Assembly (NCBI GenBank): GCA_966211525.1
Contig: CBIHOZ010000129.1
Span: 1 to 20,721, forward strand
Length of the DNA: 20,721 nt
Direction of reading: 5' to 3'
Source of the DNA: Ohtaekwangia sp966211525
Lineage (GTDB): Bacteria > Bacteroidota > Bacteroidia > Cytophagales > Cyclobacteriaceae
Below, in pieces: positions 12,823 through 20,721 of the stretch. The notes beneath the pieces are model-generated. The model was not told the origin of the DNA. It saw only the letters and a program-made list of their open reading frames with translations, and ran no database searches. The stretch's first letter is position 1. Each line of letters starts with the position of its first letter. The position numbers and the translations under genes are program-made.

Positions 12823-14640
12823 TCAACCGCCACCAAAACCATAACCGTCATTTTTCAGAACACCTTTACTGTTATCAATACCTACCGTAGGAATCGGGAA
12901 AATATAGCGCACAGTACCATTGGTATAATTGGCCCAGTCGCGCGTGATCCACTCGTCATAGGTGAGTGCGTTGTCGTGCAGATCAAGCAGGAAAGAACTG
13001 CGTGTCCAGGTTTCATCCGGAGCAGCTGCTATCTTCCGGTTCGGATTCAGCACTGTAAATTTACCGTTGGTGTCGCGTTTCCAGTACAGGTAGTCCGGTA
13101 GTGTACCCGTACCGTTGTATGCATCATCGGCCAGTTTTTTCAAACCTTCTACAGTTTCCGTCATTTTCTGCGAGTAATTACCCCAGCGGATGAGTTCGTA
13201 CTTGCGAATCATTTCGCCACCAAATTCCCAGGCACGTTCGTTCACAATAGCATTGAAAAAGGATTCCTTACCGGCAGACACTGTATTGATATACTCATCC
13301 ACTTTTGTAGACCAGGCGTTTTCCGGAAATGCACGCTGGCGTACTCTGCGAAGTGCACCCTGCGCTTCGCCAGTCGGACCGTTCATTTCGTTCTCGGCTT
13401 CAGCATACATCAGCAGGACATCGGCATAACGCAGCATCGGCCAGTTTATACCGGTACCTTTTGCTGTAGATTTACCGGGAGGTGAAGGAAGAAAGTGTCT
13501 GCTCCATTTACCCTGTGCTATATTTGTGGCATTCGCAGATGTACCCACACCGATAAATTCTTCTTCAAAACTGGCATTCACTTTATACAACGCGCAGGTT
13601 ACATCCCTGCGAATGTCAGTCGTGTCAAATGAAAAATAATAGGTTGGTGGTATAGCCATATAGTTGTTACCGGAACCGTAGTCATGCAATGCAGTAGTAC
13701 CACCTTGTACTGTTATACCTATATTCCAACCCACATCGCCATTTCCAATGGCAAATGGTACTTCGAAAAGTATATCGCTGTTAACCGGTGATATAAATTT
13801 GCACTCGTTCATGAACACCTGACGAAAGTCGGCTGGCAGCGGGCGATCTTTGAGGTCAATCAGTTTTTTGCTATAATCTCTTGCAATTTGGTAGTACTCC
13901 AGGTAATCACCTTCACGTGCCATGGTAAGGTCTGGCTTCAGGTACCAGCCTCCCCGTTGTAAGGCCAGTCGTGCAATCATTCCCAATGTATACTCGCGGT
14001 TTACCTGTTCTATACCATAGGGAGTCTGATCGGCCCAAAGCATGTCAGCTTCAGCATCGATCATGTCCTGGATAACCTCGGCGAGAATTACATTGCGATC
14101 TTCTTTCGGAAGATAAAAATCGTTTCCTGCCTTGGGAGCTTCCGTTATAAAGGGTACATCACCAAAGTAAAAGATCAGCATGCTATACCAGTATGCCCGC
14201 ATGGTATAGGCTTCACCCAACAAATGGCGCATCGTTTTAGAGGTAGCAGGATCGGAGGAGTTTAGTGCACTGCTCTTGAGAATTCCTTCGATGGATATAT
14301 TCGCATCGCGTATCGCACGATACGCAAAGGTCCATACAATATCAAGATCCTTGTTACTCGCCAATGCGTTGAGGTCCCATATCTGGTAACGATCGCCACC
14401 GTTGCCCCATCCGCTTTGATGCTCGATATCGGTGTTACCCGTCATGTTATTGGACAAGCGTGAACGAAATGCATCCTGACCAAAATATGAATAGATAGCG
14501 TTTACTCCTTTTCTGGCATCATCCACATTCGAGTATACATATTCAGTATCGAAAGTCGAAAGTGAATCCGGTTCCAGAAAATCGCTGCAAGCAGATAACA
14601 TCAGTACCGTTGCAACCATTAAAATATTTTTGATTTTCAT
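12823..14640 (-). CDS. SusD/RagB-family glycan-binding lipoprotein
   Basis: Outer-membrane lipoprotein that forms the lid over the SusC channel and captures oligosaccharides for import; here probably unsaturated oligogalacturonides. It has 605 residues, a signal peptide with lipobox LSAC (Cys18), and the acidic SDFLEPDS export signal after it. The SusD-like N-terminal region (about 24-220) includes GVNAIYSYFG and AYTMRAYWYSMLIFYFGDVPF. The C-terminal half carries LRYADVLLMYAEAENEMNG, AFPEN and the typical tail INERAWEFGGEMIRKYELIRWG. It starts 23 bp after the susC stop, the usual tight pairing. A 49-bp spacer separates it from the next gene. Ligand specificity is inferred from neighbours. Confidence 0.93.
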   Translation of the reverse strand: MKIKNILMVATVLMLSACSDFLEPDSLSTFDTEYVYSNVDDARKGVNAIYSYFGQDAFRSRLSNNMTGNTDIEHQSGWGNGGDRYQIWDLNALASNKDLDIVWTFAYRAIRDANISIEGILKSSALNSSDPATSKTMRHLLGEAYTMRAYWYSMLIFYFGDVPFITEAPKAGNDFYLPKEDRNVILAEVIQDMIDAEADMLWADQTPYGIEQVNREYTLGMIARLALQRGGWYLKPDLTMAREGDYLEYYQIARDYSKKLIDLKDRPLPADFRQVFMNECKFISPVNSDILFEVPFAIGNGDVGWNIGITVQGGTTALHDYGSGNNYMAIPPTYYFSFDTTDIRRDVTCALYKVNASFEEEFIGVGTSANATNIAQGKWSRHFLPSPPGKSTAKGTGINWPMLRYADVLLMYAEAENEMNGPTGEAQGALRRVRQRAFPENAWSTKVDEYINTVSAGKESFFNAIVNERAWEFGGEMIRKYELIRWGNYSQKMTETVEGLKKLADDAYNGTGTLPDYLYWKRDTNGKFTVLNPNRKIAAAPDETWTRSSFLLDLHDNALTYDEWITRDWANYTNGTVRYIFPIPTVGIDNSKGVLKNDGYGFGGG

Positions 14641-14663
14641 ATTCCTGTGATAATGATCTTTAC

Positions 14664-17600
14664 TTAGAAAGTGATATCAACACCTATCGTATAGGAGCGG
14701 CTTCTTGGGAAAGAAGAGTAATCAACACCGGGTGTCAGTGCTGCATACTCGGAACTGCGTGAAGTACTTACTTCCGGATCGTAGCCTGAGTACTTTGTCC
14801 AGATGTGCAGGTTGTTACCGGTGAAATATACCCGGAAGCGTGACATACCAGCTTTGGAGATGAGTGAGCGTGGCAATGAATACCCGATGGACAAGTTGTT
14901 GAGGCGAATGAAGGATCCATCTTCTACAGCCCACGAATGAATGACAGCACCTGCTATACCATAACTGTTATGCGACCACATGGTTTTTCCTGCATTCATT
15001 TCGGCAAGCTGTCCTAAATCCGTTACCACCTCACCGGCTGTACCGGTATAGGCTCCGTCCACATCAATATAGGTAAAGCGATTGTCGGAGTTCATCGTGT
15101 TCAGCATGTTACCGTACGTCACGCGTCTGTACTGGTTGTACTGGATCTTACCGGTATTATATACATCGTTACCATACTGGAAGTTGAAGAATGCCGAAAG
15201 ATCAAATCCTTTATAGGTTGCATTGAGTCCAAAACCACCTTGAAATTTAGGTAATGTGTTACCGATCACTTTACGATCGTCAGCGTTGATCACGCCATCC
15301 GTTGCATCCGGTATACCATCACCATTTGTATCGACTGTTACCAGGTCCACCAGTTTGAGGAACCCCGGACGAATGTTAGAAAAACCTACGACAGAACCGG
15401 AGTTCGGAACATCACCTTTCAGTATATATTTTCCTGCGGCAGCATCATAACTTTCAAAATCATCCGTAGTATACATGCCGGCGGTTTCATATCCGAAAAT
15501 ATCCCCGACACGTCCGCCTACGCGGAAGTAAAAATCGTTGATGTTGTTAAGATCGGTGCTGGCCCAGTTAGACTGGAAGAAGCGTTCATTCGTACCATCA
15601 AGTTCTTCAATGCGGGCACGATTTATACCTATATTAAAGTTGGCCGACAATGTGAAATCATTCCCTTCAACGATATAGCTGTTCAATCCCAATTCAACAC
15701 CGCGGTTCGATGTGCTTCCGATATTATCCCATTGCGTAGGGAAACCGGTATTAGGTGGTATAGCGGATGGTAACAGCAAGTCTTTCGTTGTGTTATAGTA
15801 TACATCAAGACTACCATCTATCCGCGAGTTGAACAACGAGAAATCAAGACCGGCATTTCGGTTGATCGTTGTCTCCCACTTTATATTCGGGTTGTATAGC
15901 ACCGTGCTGCTGGGCGTATAGTATACATTGTCAACATTGCCCCAGCCTGGTCCGCGCGTTGTTGTTCCGGAGAACAGGAACTGCGTTGCACCGGCATCAA
16001 TGCGGTCATTACCGGTTTTACCATAACTCACACGGAGTTTCACATCACTCAGAAAAGTGAGATTAGACATAAAGCTCTCCTGTGATATTTTCCAGCCAAG
16101 CGCTACAGCCGGGAAGTATCCAACCCGATTACCTTTGGCAAATCGACTGGAAGCATCCGAACGAAATGTTACTGTTGCGAGATATTTATTCTTCCATTGA
16201 TAATTGAGTCGGCCGAATAAGGAGAAACGATTGCTGTTGATCTTCTCTGCTGTCTCATGACGATCTGTTCTTCCGAAGGCCATGTTCGCAAAGAGTTCTT
16301 CAGGTGAAATAGACGCTCTGAAGTCTTCTGAACGGACGAAATTTCGTCTACCGCCATCCGATGAAACTTCCTGCCCCGCGAGTACATCAAGACTATGTTC
16401 ACCAAGATTTTTAAAACGATATGCGATCGTGTTAAACCATCTATAGGAAAAATCATTGTTCTCTGTTTTCTCTCCCAGCGGCAAACTGCTTCCATTGTTA
16501 AATGACTCGCTGGTGAGCGGTCCGTAAAATCGCAGATTCTCATCAAAAGTGCGTGACGTTGTAAATGTACTCTTCACATCCAGGTTATCGGTAGCAGCCC
16601 AGTTTACGGCTGTATTGAGTACATAAGCATTGGTGGTTCGCTGGCGCCAGTCTTGCTTGGCGAGTTCCTTCGGACTTACAAGACTTAACAGGAACGATTG
16701 AAAGTCGTCATCTGAATTTACTTCCCCCAGATCAATATCAAGTTCATCGGCTATACCATTTACAGGTCGTGTCTGCACAGCATCTTTTATATTGATCTGT
16801 GCATTGCCTGATGTACCAACACCATCGACTTCTGTGTTGGTGATACGAGCGGAAGCCTCAAAGCGTAAACGTTTTGATAGCTCGTGGTCTACTTTGAAAT
16901 TTACAACGGTACGGTTATACGCTGAATTGAGCAGCAGACCTTCATCGTTGTTGTTGGTGATGCTTAAGCCGAGCTTTGTTTTCTCCGTTCCACCACTGAT
17001 GCTGATGTTGTGATACTGAGATAGTTTAGGATCACCGAATAATTCTTCCTGCCAATCGGTTGGTTTCTTGTCTTTATATAACTCAAGATCGTCATATTTA
17101 CCGAAGTACTTTTCAAAATCGCGTACGTTAGCATCGGAACGGAGCTTGGCGTATTCGTAATTAGCCATTACATATTCATATGGTGACAGCACTTCATATT
17201 TACGATCTTTTGGAAGTTGTTTGAATTGTATAAAGCCACTATAGGATATAGAGGTCTTTCCGGCTACTGGTCTTTTTGTCGTAATCACCACCACACCGTT
17301 CGCACCGCGGGCACCATATATAGCAGTAGCTGCAGCATCTTTCAACACGTTTATACTTTCAATATCGGTGGGTGGTATATCGCGTATACTCGATACGATA
17401 AAACCATCTACTACATAGAGTGGAGAGTTATCCTGCGTGATTGATCCTCCACCGCGCACGCGTATCACAACCTCCGCATCAGGTGAACCGTCTGTCGTCA
17501 GTACGTTTACGCCCGGTAGCCGTCCCGTTAGTGCCTGAGCAGCGCTGGACACCGGTATCTTCGATAGTTCCTTGCCTGATAGTGTCGCGACCGATCCGGT

Positions 17601-17984
17601 GAGATCTGATTTCTTCACGGTACCATACCCGAAGTCGACAACAACAACTTCATCAAGCGTTGTGAGATCAGGCTGCAGAGAGATGTCCAGCGATGTTTGA
17701 TTTCCGACAGGCACCTCCTGTGCTTTCATTCCGATGAATGAGACAACGATAACAGCCTCGTTGGAAACAGCAAGTGAGAATCTTCCTTCGGCATCCGTTA
17801 CGGTTCCATTGGTTGTTCCTTTTTCCACGACTGAAACTCCGGGGAGTACAGCGCCATCATCGGATTTTACAACGCCCGTCACCGTTCTGGTTTGGGCGTA
17901 TAGCGGGACGGTGCAAGCCATCAGGGCTACAATAGCCAACAGCAGCGTTATCGTCCATTTTTTAGATTGTATAGGTTTACTCAT
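14664..17984 (-). CDS. SusC/RagA-family TonB-dependent outer-membrane transporter
   Basis: A 1106-residue TonB-dependent channel importing oligosaccharides into the periplasm in partnership with the SusD protein. Signal peptide about 1-31 (LPLYAQ-like end VPLYAQ). A carboxypeptidase-regulatory-like beta-sandwich occupies about 32-105 (VTGVVKSDDGAVLPGVSV), then the TonB box DEVVVVDFGYG (111-121). The plug (about 124-237) has YVVDGF and AAATAIYGARGANGVVVIT. The beta-barrel runs to the aromatic C-terminal residue in TIGVDITF. No N-terminal extension with a sigma/anti-sigma domain is present, so control is presumably by the upstream operators rather than trans-envelope signalling. It is the first gene of its transcription unit, preceded by 288 bp without a gene. 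The start at ATG 17984 gives the signal peptide directly. Confidence 0.95.
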   Translation of the reverse strand: MSKPIQSKKWTITLLLAIVALMACTVPLYAQTRTVTGVVKSDDGAVLPGVSVVEKGTTNGTVTDAEGRFSLAVSNEAVIVVSFIGMKAQEVPVGNQTSLDISLQPDLTTLDEVVVVDFGYGTVKKSDLTGSVATLSGKELSKIPVSSAAQALTGRLPGVNVLTTDGSPDAEVVIRVRGGGSITQDNSPLYVVDGFIVSSIRDIPPTDIESINVLKDAAATAIYGARGANGVVVITTKRPVAGKTSISYSGFIQFKQLPKDRKYEVLSPYEYVMANYEYAKLRSDANVRDFEKYFGKYDDLELYKDKKPTDWQEELFGDPKLSQYHNISISGGTEKTKLGLSITNNNDEGLLLNSAYNRTVVNFKVDHELSKRLRFEASARITNTEVDGVGTSGNAQINIKDAVQTRPVNGIADELDIDLGEVNSDDDFQSFLLSLVSPKELAKQDWRQRTTNAYVLNTAVNWAATDNLDVKSTFTTSRTFDENLRFYGPLTSESFNNGSSLPLGEKTENNDFSYRWFNTIAYRFKNLGEHSLDVLAGQEVSSDGGRRNFVRSEDFRASISPEELFANMAFGRTDRHETAEKINSNRFSLFGRLNYQWKNKYLATVTFRSDASSRFAKGNRVGYFPAVALGWKISQESFMSNLTFLSDVKLRVSYGKTGNDRIDAGATQFLFSGTTTRGPGWGNVDNVYYTPSSTVLYNPNIKWETTINRNAGLDFSLFNSRIDGSLDVYYNTTKDLLLPSAIPPNTGFPTQWDNIGSTSNRGVELGLNSYIVEGNDFTLSANFNIGINRARIEELDGTNERFFQSNWASTDLNNINDFYFRVGGRVGDIFGYETAGMYTTDDFESYDAAAGKYILKGDVPNSGSVVGFSNIRPGFLKLVDLVTVDTNGDGIPDATDGVINADDRKVIGNTLPKFQGGFGLNATYKGFDLSAFFNFQYGNDVYNTGKIQYNQYRRVTYGNMLNTMNSDNRFTYIDVDGAYTGTAGEVVTDLGQLAEMNAGKTMWSHNSYGIAGAVIHSWAVEDGSFIRLNNLSIGYSLPRSLISKAGMSRFRVYFTGNNLHIWTKYSGYDPEVSTSRSSEYAALTPGVDYSSFPRSRSYTIGVDITF

Positions 17985-18078
17985 AGGCGGTTGAAGTGAT
18001 TCAAGTCTCTTATGTTAACCGATCGTGCGCATTTATTTCAGAACCATCCGAGGGAAAAATGGAATAACACAACAATGA

Positions 18079-18090
18079 GCAATCGATTGC
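18079..18090. promoter_or_regulatory. LacI-type operator palindrome upstream of susC
   Basis: Perfect palindrome GCAATCGATTGC, 95 bp upstream of the susC ATG, identical to the copy at 8173-8184. The shared context extends to AC on the right. The central CG within AATCGATT matches the typical LacI-family half-site arrangement. Confidence 0.6.
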
Positions 18091-18148
18091 ACTTATTAAG
18101 TAAAAATAGTAACTATTTCGATATCGCGAAATCGATACCAATGTTTTT

Positions 18149-18160
18149 TAAAACGTTTTA
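18149..18160. promoter_or_regulatory. Second LacI-like palindrome upstream of susC
   Basis: Perfect 12-bp palindrome TAAAACGTTTTA with core AAACGTTT, also fitting the AAnCGnTT pattern but different from GCAATCGATTGC. It occurs only at the susC region in this window. Confidence 0.45.
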
Positions 18161-18169
18161 GGTAATGAA

Positions 18170-18182
18170 CAATCGAATGCGC
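18170..18182. promoter_or_regulatory. Degenerate copy of the GCAATCGATTGC operator
   Basis: CAATCGAATGCGC aligns with CAATCGATTGCAC in the same orientation with two differences. It lies about 80-90 bp from the perfect copy, a distance compatible with cooperative or looping repression. Confidence 0.4.
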
Positions 18183-18215
18183 AATAAACCTCATTTTTCC
18201 GGTAGTCAACGCCAT

Positions 18216-18244
18216 AAAAAAAGCTGCCCGATCCCTCAGACAGC
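18216..18244 (-). terminator. Intrinsic terminator after the DUF4861 gene
   Basis: On the minus strand GCTGTCT and GGGCAGC pair over 7 bp (two G-T pairs; plus-strand arms 18238-18244 and 18223-18229) around an 8-nt loop. A run of seven T follows (A-run 18216-18222 on the plus strand). It lies 28 bp past the DUF4861 stop and separates the GH105-DUF4861 unit from susC. Confidence 0.85.
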
Positions 18245-18272
18245 CTTTCGCTTTTAAACAATTTACAAGTTT

Positions 18273-19526
18273 CTATTTTTTTGTCAGCTCGACCTTTACC
18301 GGGTTGGCAAGTTCAACGGCTACCTTGTTTACGTACTCTAAGAATTGCTTCTCATCCTTTATACCGCCCGGCTCACCAGACCAGGCAGCCAGAAAGTAGT
18401 ATACAACTTTACCCTGCTCTGGTTTTAGTTTCACAATGTTGCTGAACTCGTCTTGTGTAAACTCCATCACCGCGGCAGGTTTGAATAGTACCGCAAGACC
18501 GAGGTTATCATTATTGAGACTTTGTTTGCCATACGTGGCGAGGTATGCCCATTGCTTTGCATCACCTTTACTGGTATATAGTTTAGCTGCGTTGTCTTTA
18601 ACAATACCGGTCGCGATGTTGTCAGGCGTGTTCGTTATGTTAAGGATAGCCTGCGTAAGACGTGTGCCGGCATGAATGGACAATCGTGAATGCAGGTCGT
18701 GCTTCTTGTCGCCAATCTGCCAGCCCATGTAGTTGGTGAGGATTGACGAATATATATTTCCGTTTTCCGTAATGCGACAATTCACAGCATCCGTCTTCTC
18801 CACACGTATAGCCGTACCGTTAACCACGGAGCCGATCGAACCTATACCCAATGACTTTCCTACTTTCATCACATCCATACCCCATGGTTGCATGTTGTGG
18901 TAGGAATCGAACCCATCCTGACCAGCCAGTTGTAGCGACATGTCCGGAGTAGTTTTTCCAAATACATCGGTCGCGTTGCGTTGATCCAGATAGAAACGAT
19001 ACCCTACTTTATCAGATTCCCATCCCGGACCTTCGTAACGAATAAACCATGAGTGGTCTTTATGTTCCGGCGGCACCTGCAGAAAATCTACATTCTTGAA
19101 ATTGCCCCCTATATATTCACGATTCTTCCACTCGCCTCCCACCTTGTGTGAAAGCTCAGCCTGCGTTTTCTTGGTATAGCTTCTTGGTATAGTAGCTGTA
19201 GGATGAAAGCGTACCGTCACCTCACGCGTTGCGGAAGCATTAAGTTTATCGAGAACGAACACAACCCCGGCATTGTCCTGGTCGTACTCATTATATTGAC
19301 TTGGAATTTCTTTTCCACCGCTTGTCACTACAAACGCTTTACTGTTGAACTTCCTGGTTTGCTCTCCAATGGCATCCGGTGATAACACAACCAATACATT
19401 CTCGCGCGGAACTTTGATTGTATTGGTAATCTTTACCTTGAATGATTCCGGAAAATCTTTTTCGAGTGTCTGTGCATACAGACTGCCTGTTAAAAGTATA
19501 CCGAGTAAAATGATACTATATTTCAT
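18273..19526 (-). CDS. DUF4861 family protein, exported
   Basis: A 417-residue predicted periplasmic protein with a signal peptide (MKYSIILLGILLTGSLYAQ). I start at ATG 19526, 7 bp after the GH105 stop; an earlier in-frame start at 19589 would overlap GH105 and bury the signal peptide. The body matches the DUF4861 family by overall pattern: FKVKITNTI near the N-terminus, EYIGGNFKNVD, WFIRYEGPGWESDKVGYRFYLD (about 155-176), GQDGFDSYHNMQPWGMDVM, and a C-terminal YYFLAAWSGEPGG region. DUF4861 genes are recurrent neighbours of GH105/GH88 genes. The aromatic and acidic conserved blocks suggest a beta-sandwich acting on uronate sugars. As I recall, a non-hydrolytic dehydratase step on unsaturated uronates has been reported in ulvan degradation; whether that enzyme is of this family I cannot verify. 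Function here is unproven. Confidence 0.75.
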   Translation of the reverse strand: MKYSIILLGILLTGSLYAQTLEKDFPESFKVKITNTIKVPRENVLVVLSPDAIGEQTRKFNSKAFVVTSGGKEIPSQYNEYDQDNAGVVFVLDKLNASATREVTVRFHPTATIPRSYTKKTQAELSHKVGGEWKNREYIGGNFKNVDFLQVPPEHKDHSWFIRYEGPGWESDKVGYRFYLDQRNATDVFGKTTPDMSLQLAGQDGFDSYHNMQPWGMDVMKVGKSLGIGSIGSVVNGTAIRVEKTDAVNCRITENGNIYSSILTNYMGWQIGDKKHDLHSRLSIHAGTRLTQAILNITNTPDNIATGIVKDNAAKLYTSKGDAKQWAYLATYGKQSLNNDNLGLAVLFKPAAVMEFTQDEFSNIVKLKPEQGKVVYYFLAAWSGEPGGIKDEKQFLEYVNKVAVELANPVKVELTKK

Positions 19527-19533
19527 TCGTGCA

Positions 19534-20721
19534 TTATTTTTTAGCCAGCAATTCCATTTCAATACTTGCCTGTATAAAAGGACCAACACCTTTCAAGTCA
19601 TCGGTGCGAAGCGGTTCACTGATATAGTATTCAAAACTTCCATCACGATACGGTGTGCCACCAAGGCCCCCAACGCTTACAGTCTTTGTCAGGTGAATCG
19701 TTCCATCGGCATCGGTCTCAATGAAGTTCTTGAGTATACCATCGTATCCTTTGCGTGCCAATGCGCTATAGCTCTTATCAAGGTACCCAAGCCTTGCTCC
19801 TTTTGCAAATGCATATACAAACATGCAGCTTGCTGACGCTTCCAGGTAATTACCTTGCTTGTTTGCCTTATCCACTACTTGCCACCATGTGCCGGATGCA
19901 GGATCCTGGTAATTTTTAAGTGCTGTCGCGAAGCGTTGTAAGATAGCGATCATCTCTTTTCTGCGCGGATGATCTTTCGGTATATAATCCAGTACATCTA
20001 CCAATGCCATGGCATACCAGCCCATGCCGCGTCCCCAGAAGCCCGGTGCACGACCTGTTTGCGGATCAGCCCAGCGTTGCTTCTTGCTTTCATCCCACGC
20101 ATGGTATAACAAACCGGTGTTGCTGTCGCGCGAATGTTTTTCCATCCACACAAACTGGTTGATCACATCATCAAATTCTTTGGCGTGATTAAATACCTGC
20201 GCATACTCTGCTGAGAAAGGTTCGCCCATATATAGTCCATCGAGCCACATCTGGTATGGATAACGATGCTTGTGCCAATAGCCACCTTCTTTGGTGCGCG
20301 GTTGCCAGTTGAGTTGTTCACGCAGCAAGTCGGCAGCTTTTTTATATTTCTCATCTTTCGTTTCACGATACAACGCCATCACTACACGTCCGGGAGTAAT
20401 GTGATCGATGTTGTATTCCAGCAGATCGTACGTGCGGATAGAACCATCCGGCTGTACGAAATGATCGATGATCTTTTTAGAATAGTTGAAATAGGTTTTA
20501 TCGCCCGAGTGTTTAAACAGGTCGTCAAAGCTTTTTAGCAATACACCTTGCTCATAGTCCCAACGCGCAGGACGTTTGGGCACTACTTCGCCAGCACGCT
20601 TCACGACAATAGAATCGGGATACGTTTTCATCATGGTTTCTGCCATGCGAACACTCCACGGCTTTTGCTGCGCCATGCACGAAAACATAAAGCTGCAAAT
20701 CAACCCGACAAACAAAATTTT
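19534..20721 (-). CDS. GH105 unsaturated galacturonyl/rhamnogalacturonyl hydrolase (5' end outside window)
   Basis: Removes the 4,5-unsaturated uronate left at the non-reducing end by lyases, through hydration of the double bond. At least 395 residues are visible. The frame is open to the window edge with no ATG (residues KI then LFVGLICSFMFSCMAQQ), so the true start lies beyond 20721; the TTG at 20715 is not convincing. The visible N-terminus is the end of a signal peptide, possibly a lipoprotein (FMFSC) or cleaved after CMA. The (alpha/alpha)6-barrel motifs of GH105 are present, numbered from the TTG codon: RWDYEQGVLL, catalytic Asp159 in WLDGLYMGEPF (equivalent to Asp143 of YteR), HAWDE (His205), and GFWGRGMGWYAMAL at 225-238. 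It is followed by DUF4861 at 7 bp, a typical pairing. Rhamnogalacturonan or homogalacturonan specificity cannot be told from sequence. Confidence 0.9.
   Translation of the reverse strand, partial: KILFVGLICSFMFSCMAQQKPWSVRMAETMMKTYPDSIVVKRAGEVVPKRPARWDYEQGVLLKSFDDLFKHSGDKTYFNYSKKIIDHFVQPDGSIRTYDLLEYNIDHITPGRVVMALYRETKDEKYKKAADLLREQLNWQPRTKEGGYWHKHRYPYQMWLDGLYMGEPFSAEYAQVFNHAKEFDDVINQFVWMEKHSRDSNTGLLYHAWDESKKQRWADPQTGRAPGFWGRGMGWYAMALVDVLDYIPKDHPRRKEMIAILQRFATALKNYQDPASGTWWQVVDKANKQGNYLEASASCMFVYAFAKGARLGYLDKSYSALARKGYDGILKNFIETDADGTIHLTKTVSVGGLGGTPYRDGSFEYYISEPLRTDDLKGVGPFIQASIEMELLAKK

Larger units (their letters stand above)
17985..18215 (-). promoter_or_regulatory. Regulatory region upstream of susC, rich in inverted repeats
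   Basis: No gene is present. Within 18079-18182 I see five dyads: GCAATCGATTGC (18079-18090); AAATAGT-A-ACTATTT (18104-18118); ATTTCG-6 nt-CGAAAT (18115-18132); TAAAACGTTTTA (18149-18160); and an imperfect copy of the first, CAATCGAATGCGC (18170-18182). This must hold the susC promoter because a terminator closes the upstream unit, but I cannot identify a clean TTTG/TAnnTTTG promoter pair. Confidence 0.65.

Noticed and set aside
18019..18032. ACCGATCGTGCGCA as a further operator copy
   Set aside because: It resembles the degenerate site but is one base short, shifting the half-site spacing; support is too weak.
19527..19589. Upstream in-frame start for the DUF4861 protein
   Set aside because: It would overlap the end of GH105 and add 21 residues before an otherwise perfect signal peptide at ATG 19526.
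20713..20715. TTG as the start codon of the GH105 gene
   Set aside because: The frame remains open upstream to the window edge and the visible sequence begins mid signal peptide; a start outside the window is far more likely.
1..20721. CRISPR arrays, tRNA/rRNA genes, transposases or phage genes
   Set aside because: I looked for regularly spaced repeats, cloverleaf-like segments and transposase motifs and found none.

Overview
The window is most of a pectin (homogalacturonan) utilisation locus from a member of the Bacteroidota. The pointers are a SusC/SusD pair, lipoproteins with Bacteroidota-style export signals, and a pectate lyase ending in a type IX secretion (T9SS) C-terminal sorting domain. 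Base composition is close to half GC. A Cytophagales-like host is my guess; no ribosomal or housekeeping gene is present to place it. Every real gene I see is on the minus strand, so the locus reads from the right end of the window to the left.

Layout in transcription order: (1) 20721-18273, a GH105 unsaturated-uronyl hydrolase cut by the window edge and a DUF4861 protein, closed by an intrinsic terminator (18216-18244). (2) A 288-bp regulatory region (17985-18272) dense in inverted repeats, including the perfect palindrome GCAATCGATTGC. (3) 17984-11103, the outer-membrane uptake module: SusC-like TonB receptor, SusD-like lipoprotein, and a third lipoprotein with Fn3-like plus beta-helix (DUF4957/DUF5123-type) domains. 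(4) A hairpin-plus-T-run terminator (11038-11069) only 10 bp before the next start codon, then two PL1 pectate lyases (11028-8212), the first a lipoprotein, ending in a terminator that contains the stop codon. (5) A second regulatory region (8005-8211) with the same 12-bp palindrome, then 8004-1380: a multidomain T9SS-secreted PL9 pectate lyase, a long intergenic hairpin, a GH43 enzyme, two tandem CE8 pectin methylesterases, and cytoplasmic KdgF. (6) A carbohydrate-esterase-like alpha/beta hydrolase (1377 down to about 170) whose 3' end runs into unrelated DNA.

How the genes fit together (inference from families): the PL9 enzyme and lipoproteins work outside the cell or on its surface. The methylesterases and the esterase-like hydrolase remove ester groups so the lyases can cut polygalacturonate by beta-elimination. 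SusCD imports the unsaturated oligosaccharides. GH105 and probably the DUF4861 protein process their unsaturated ends. GH43 would trim arabinose or xylose side groups, and KdgF opens the released unsaturated galacturonate for the ketodeoxygluconate route, whose later genes (kduI, kduD, kdgK, kdgA) are not in the window. No regulator gene is present either, but the shared palindromes predict a LacI-type regulator encoded elsewhere.

The first ~170 bases are about 69% GC by my count, against about 40-47% beyond, and carry a differently biased reading frame on the plus strand. They join abruptly inside the esterase gene and look like a contig chimera or a real insertion boundary.
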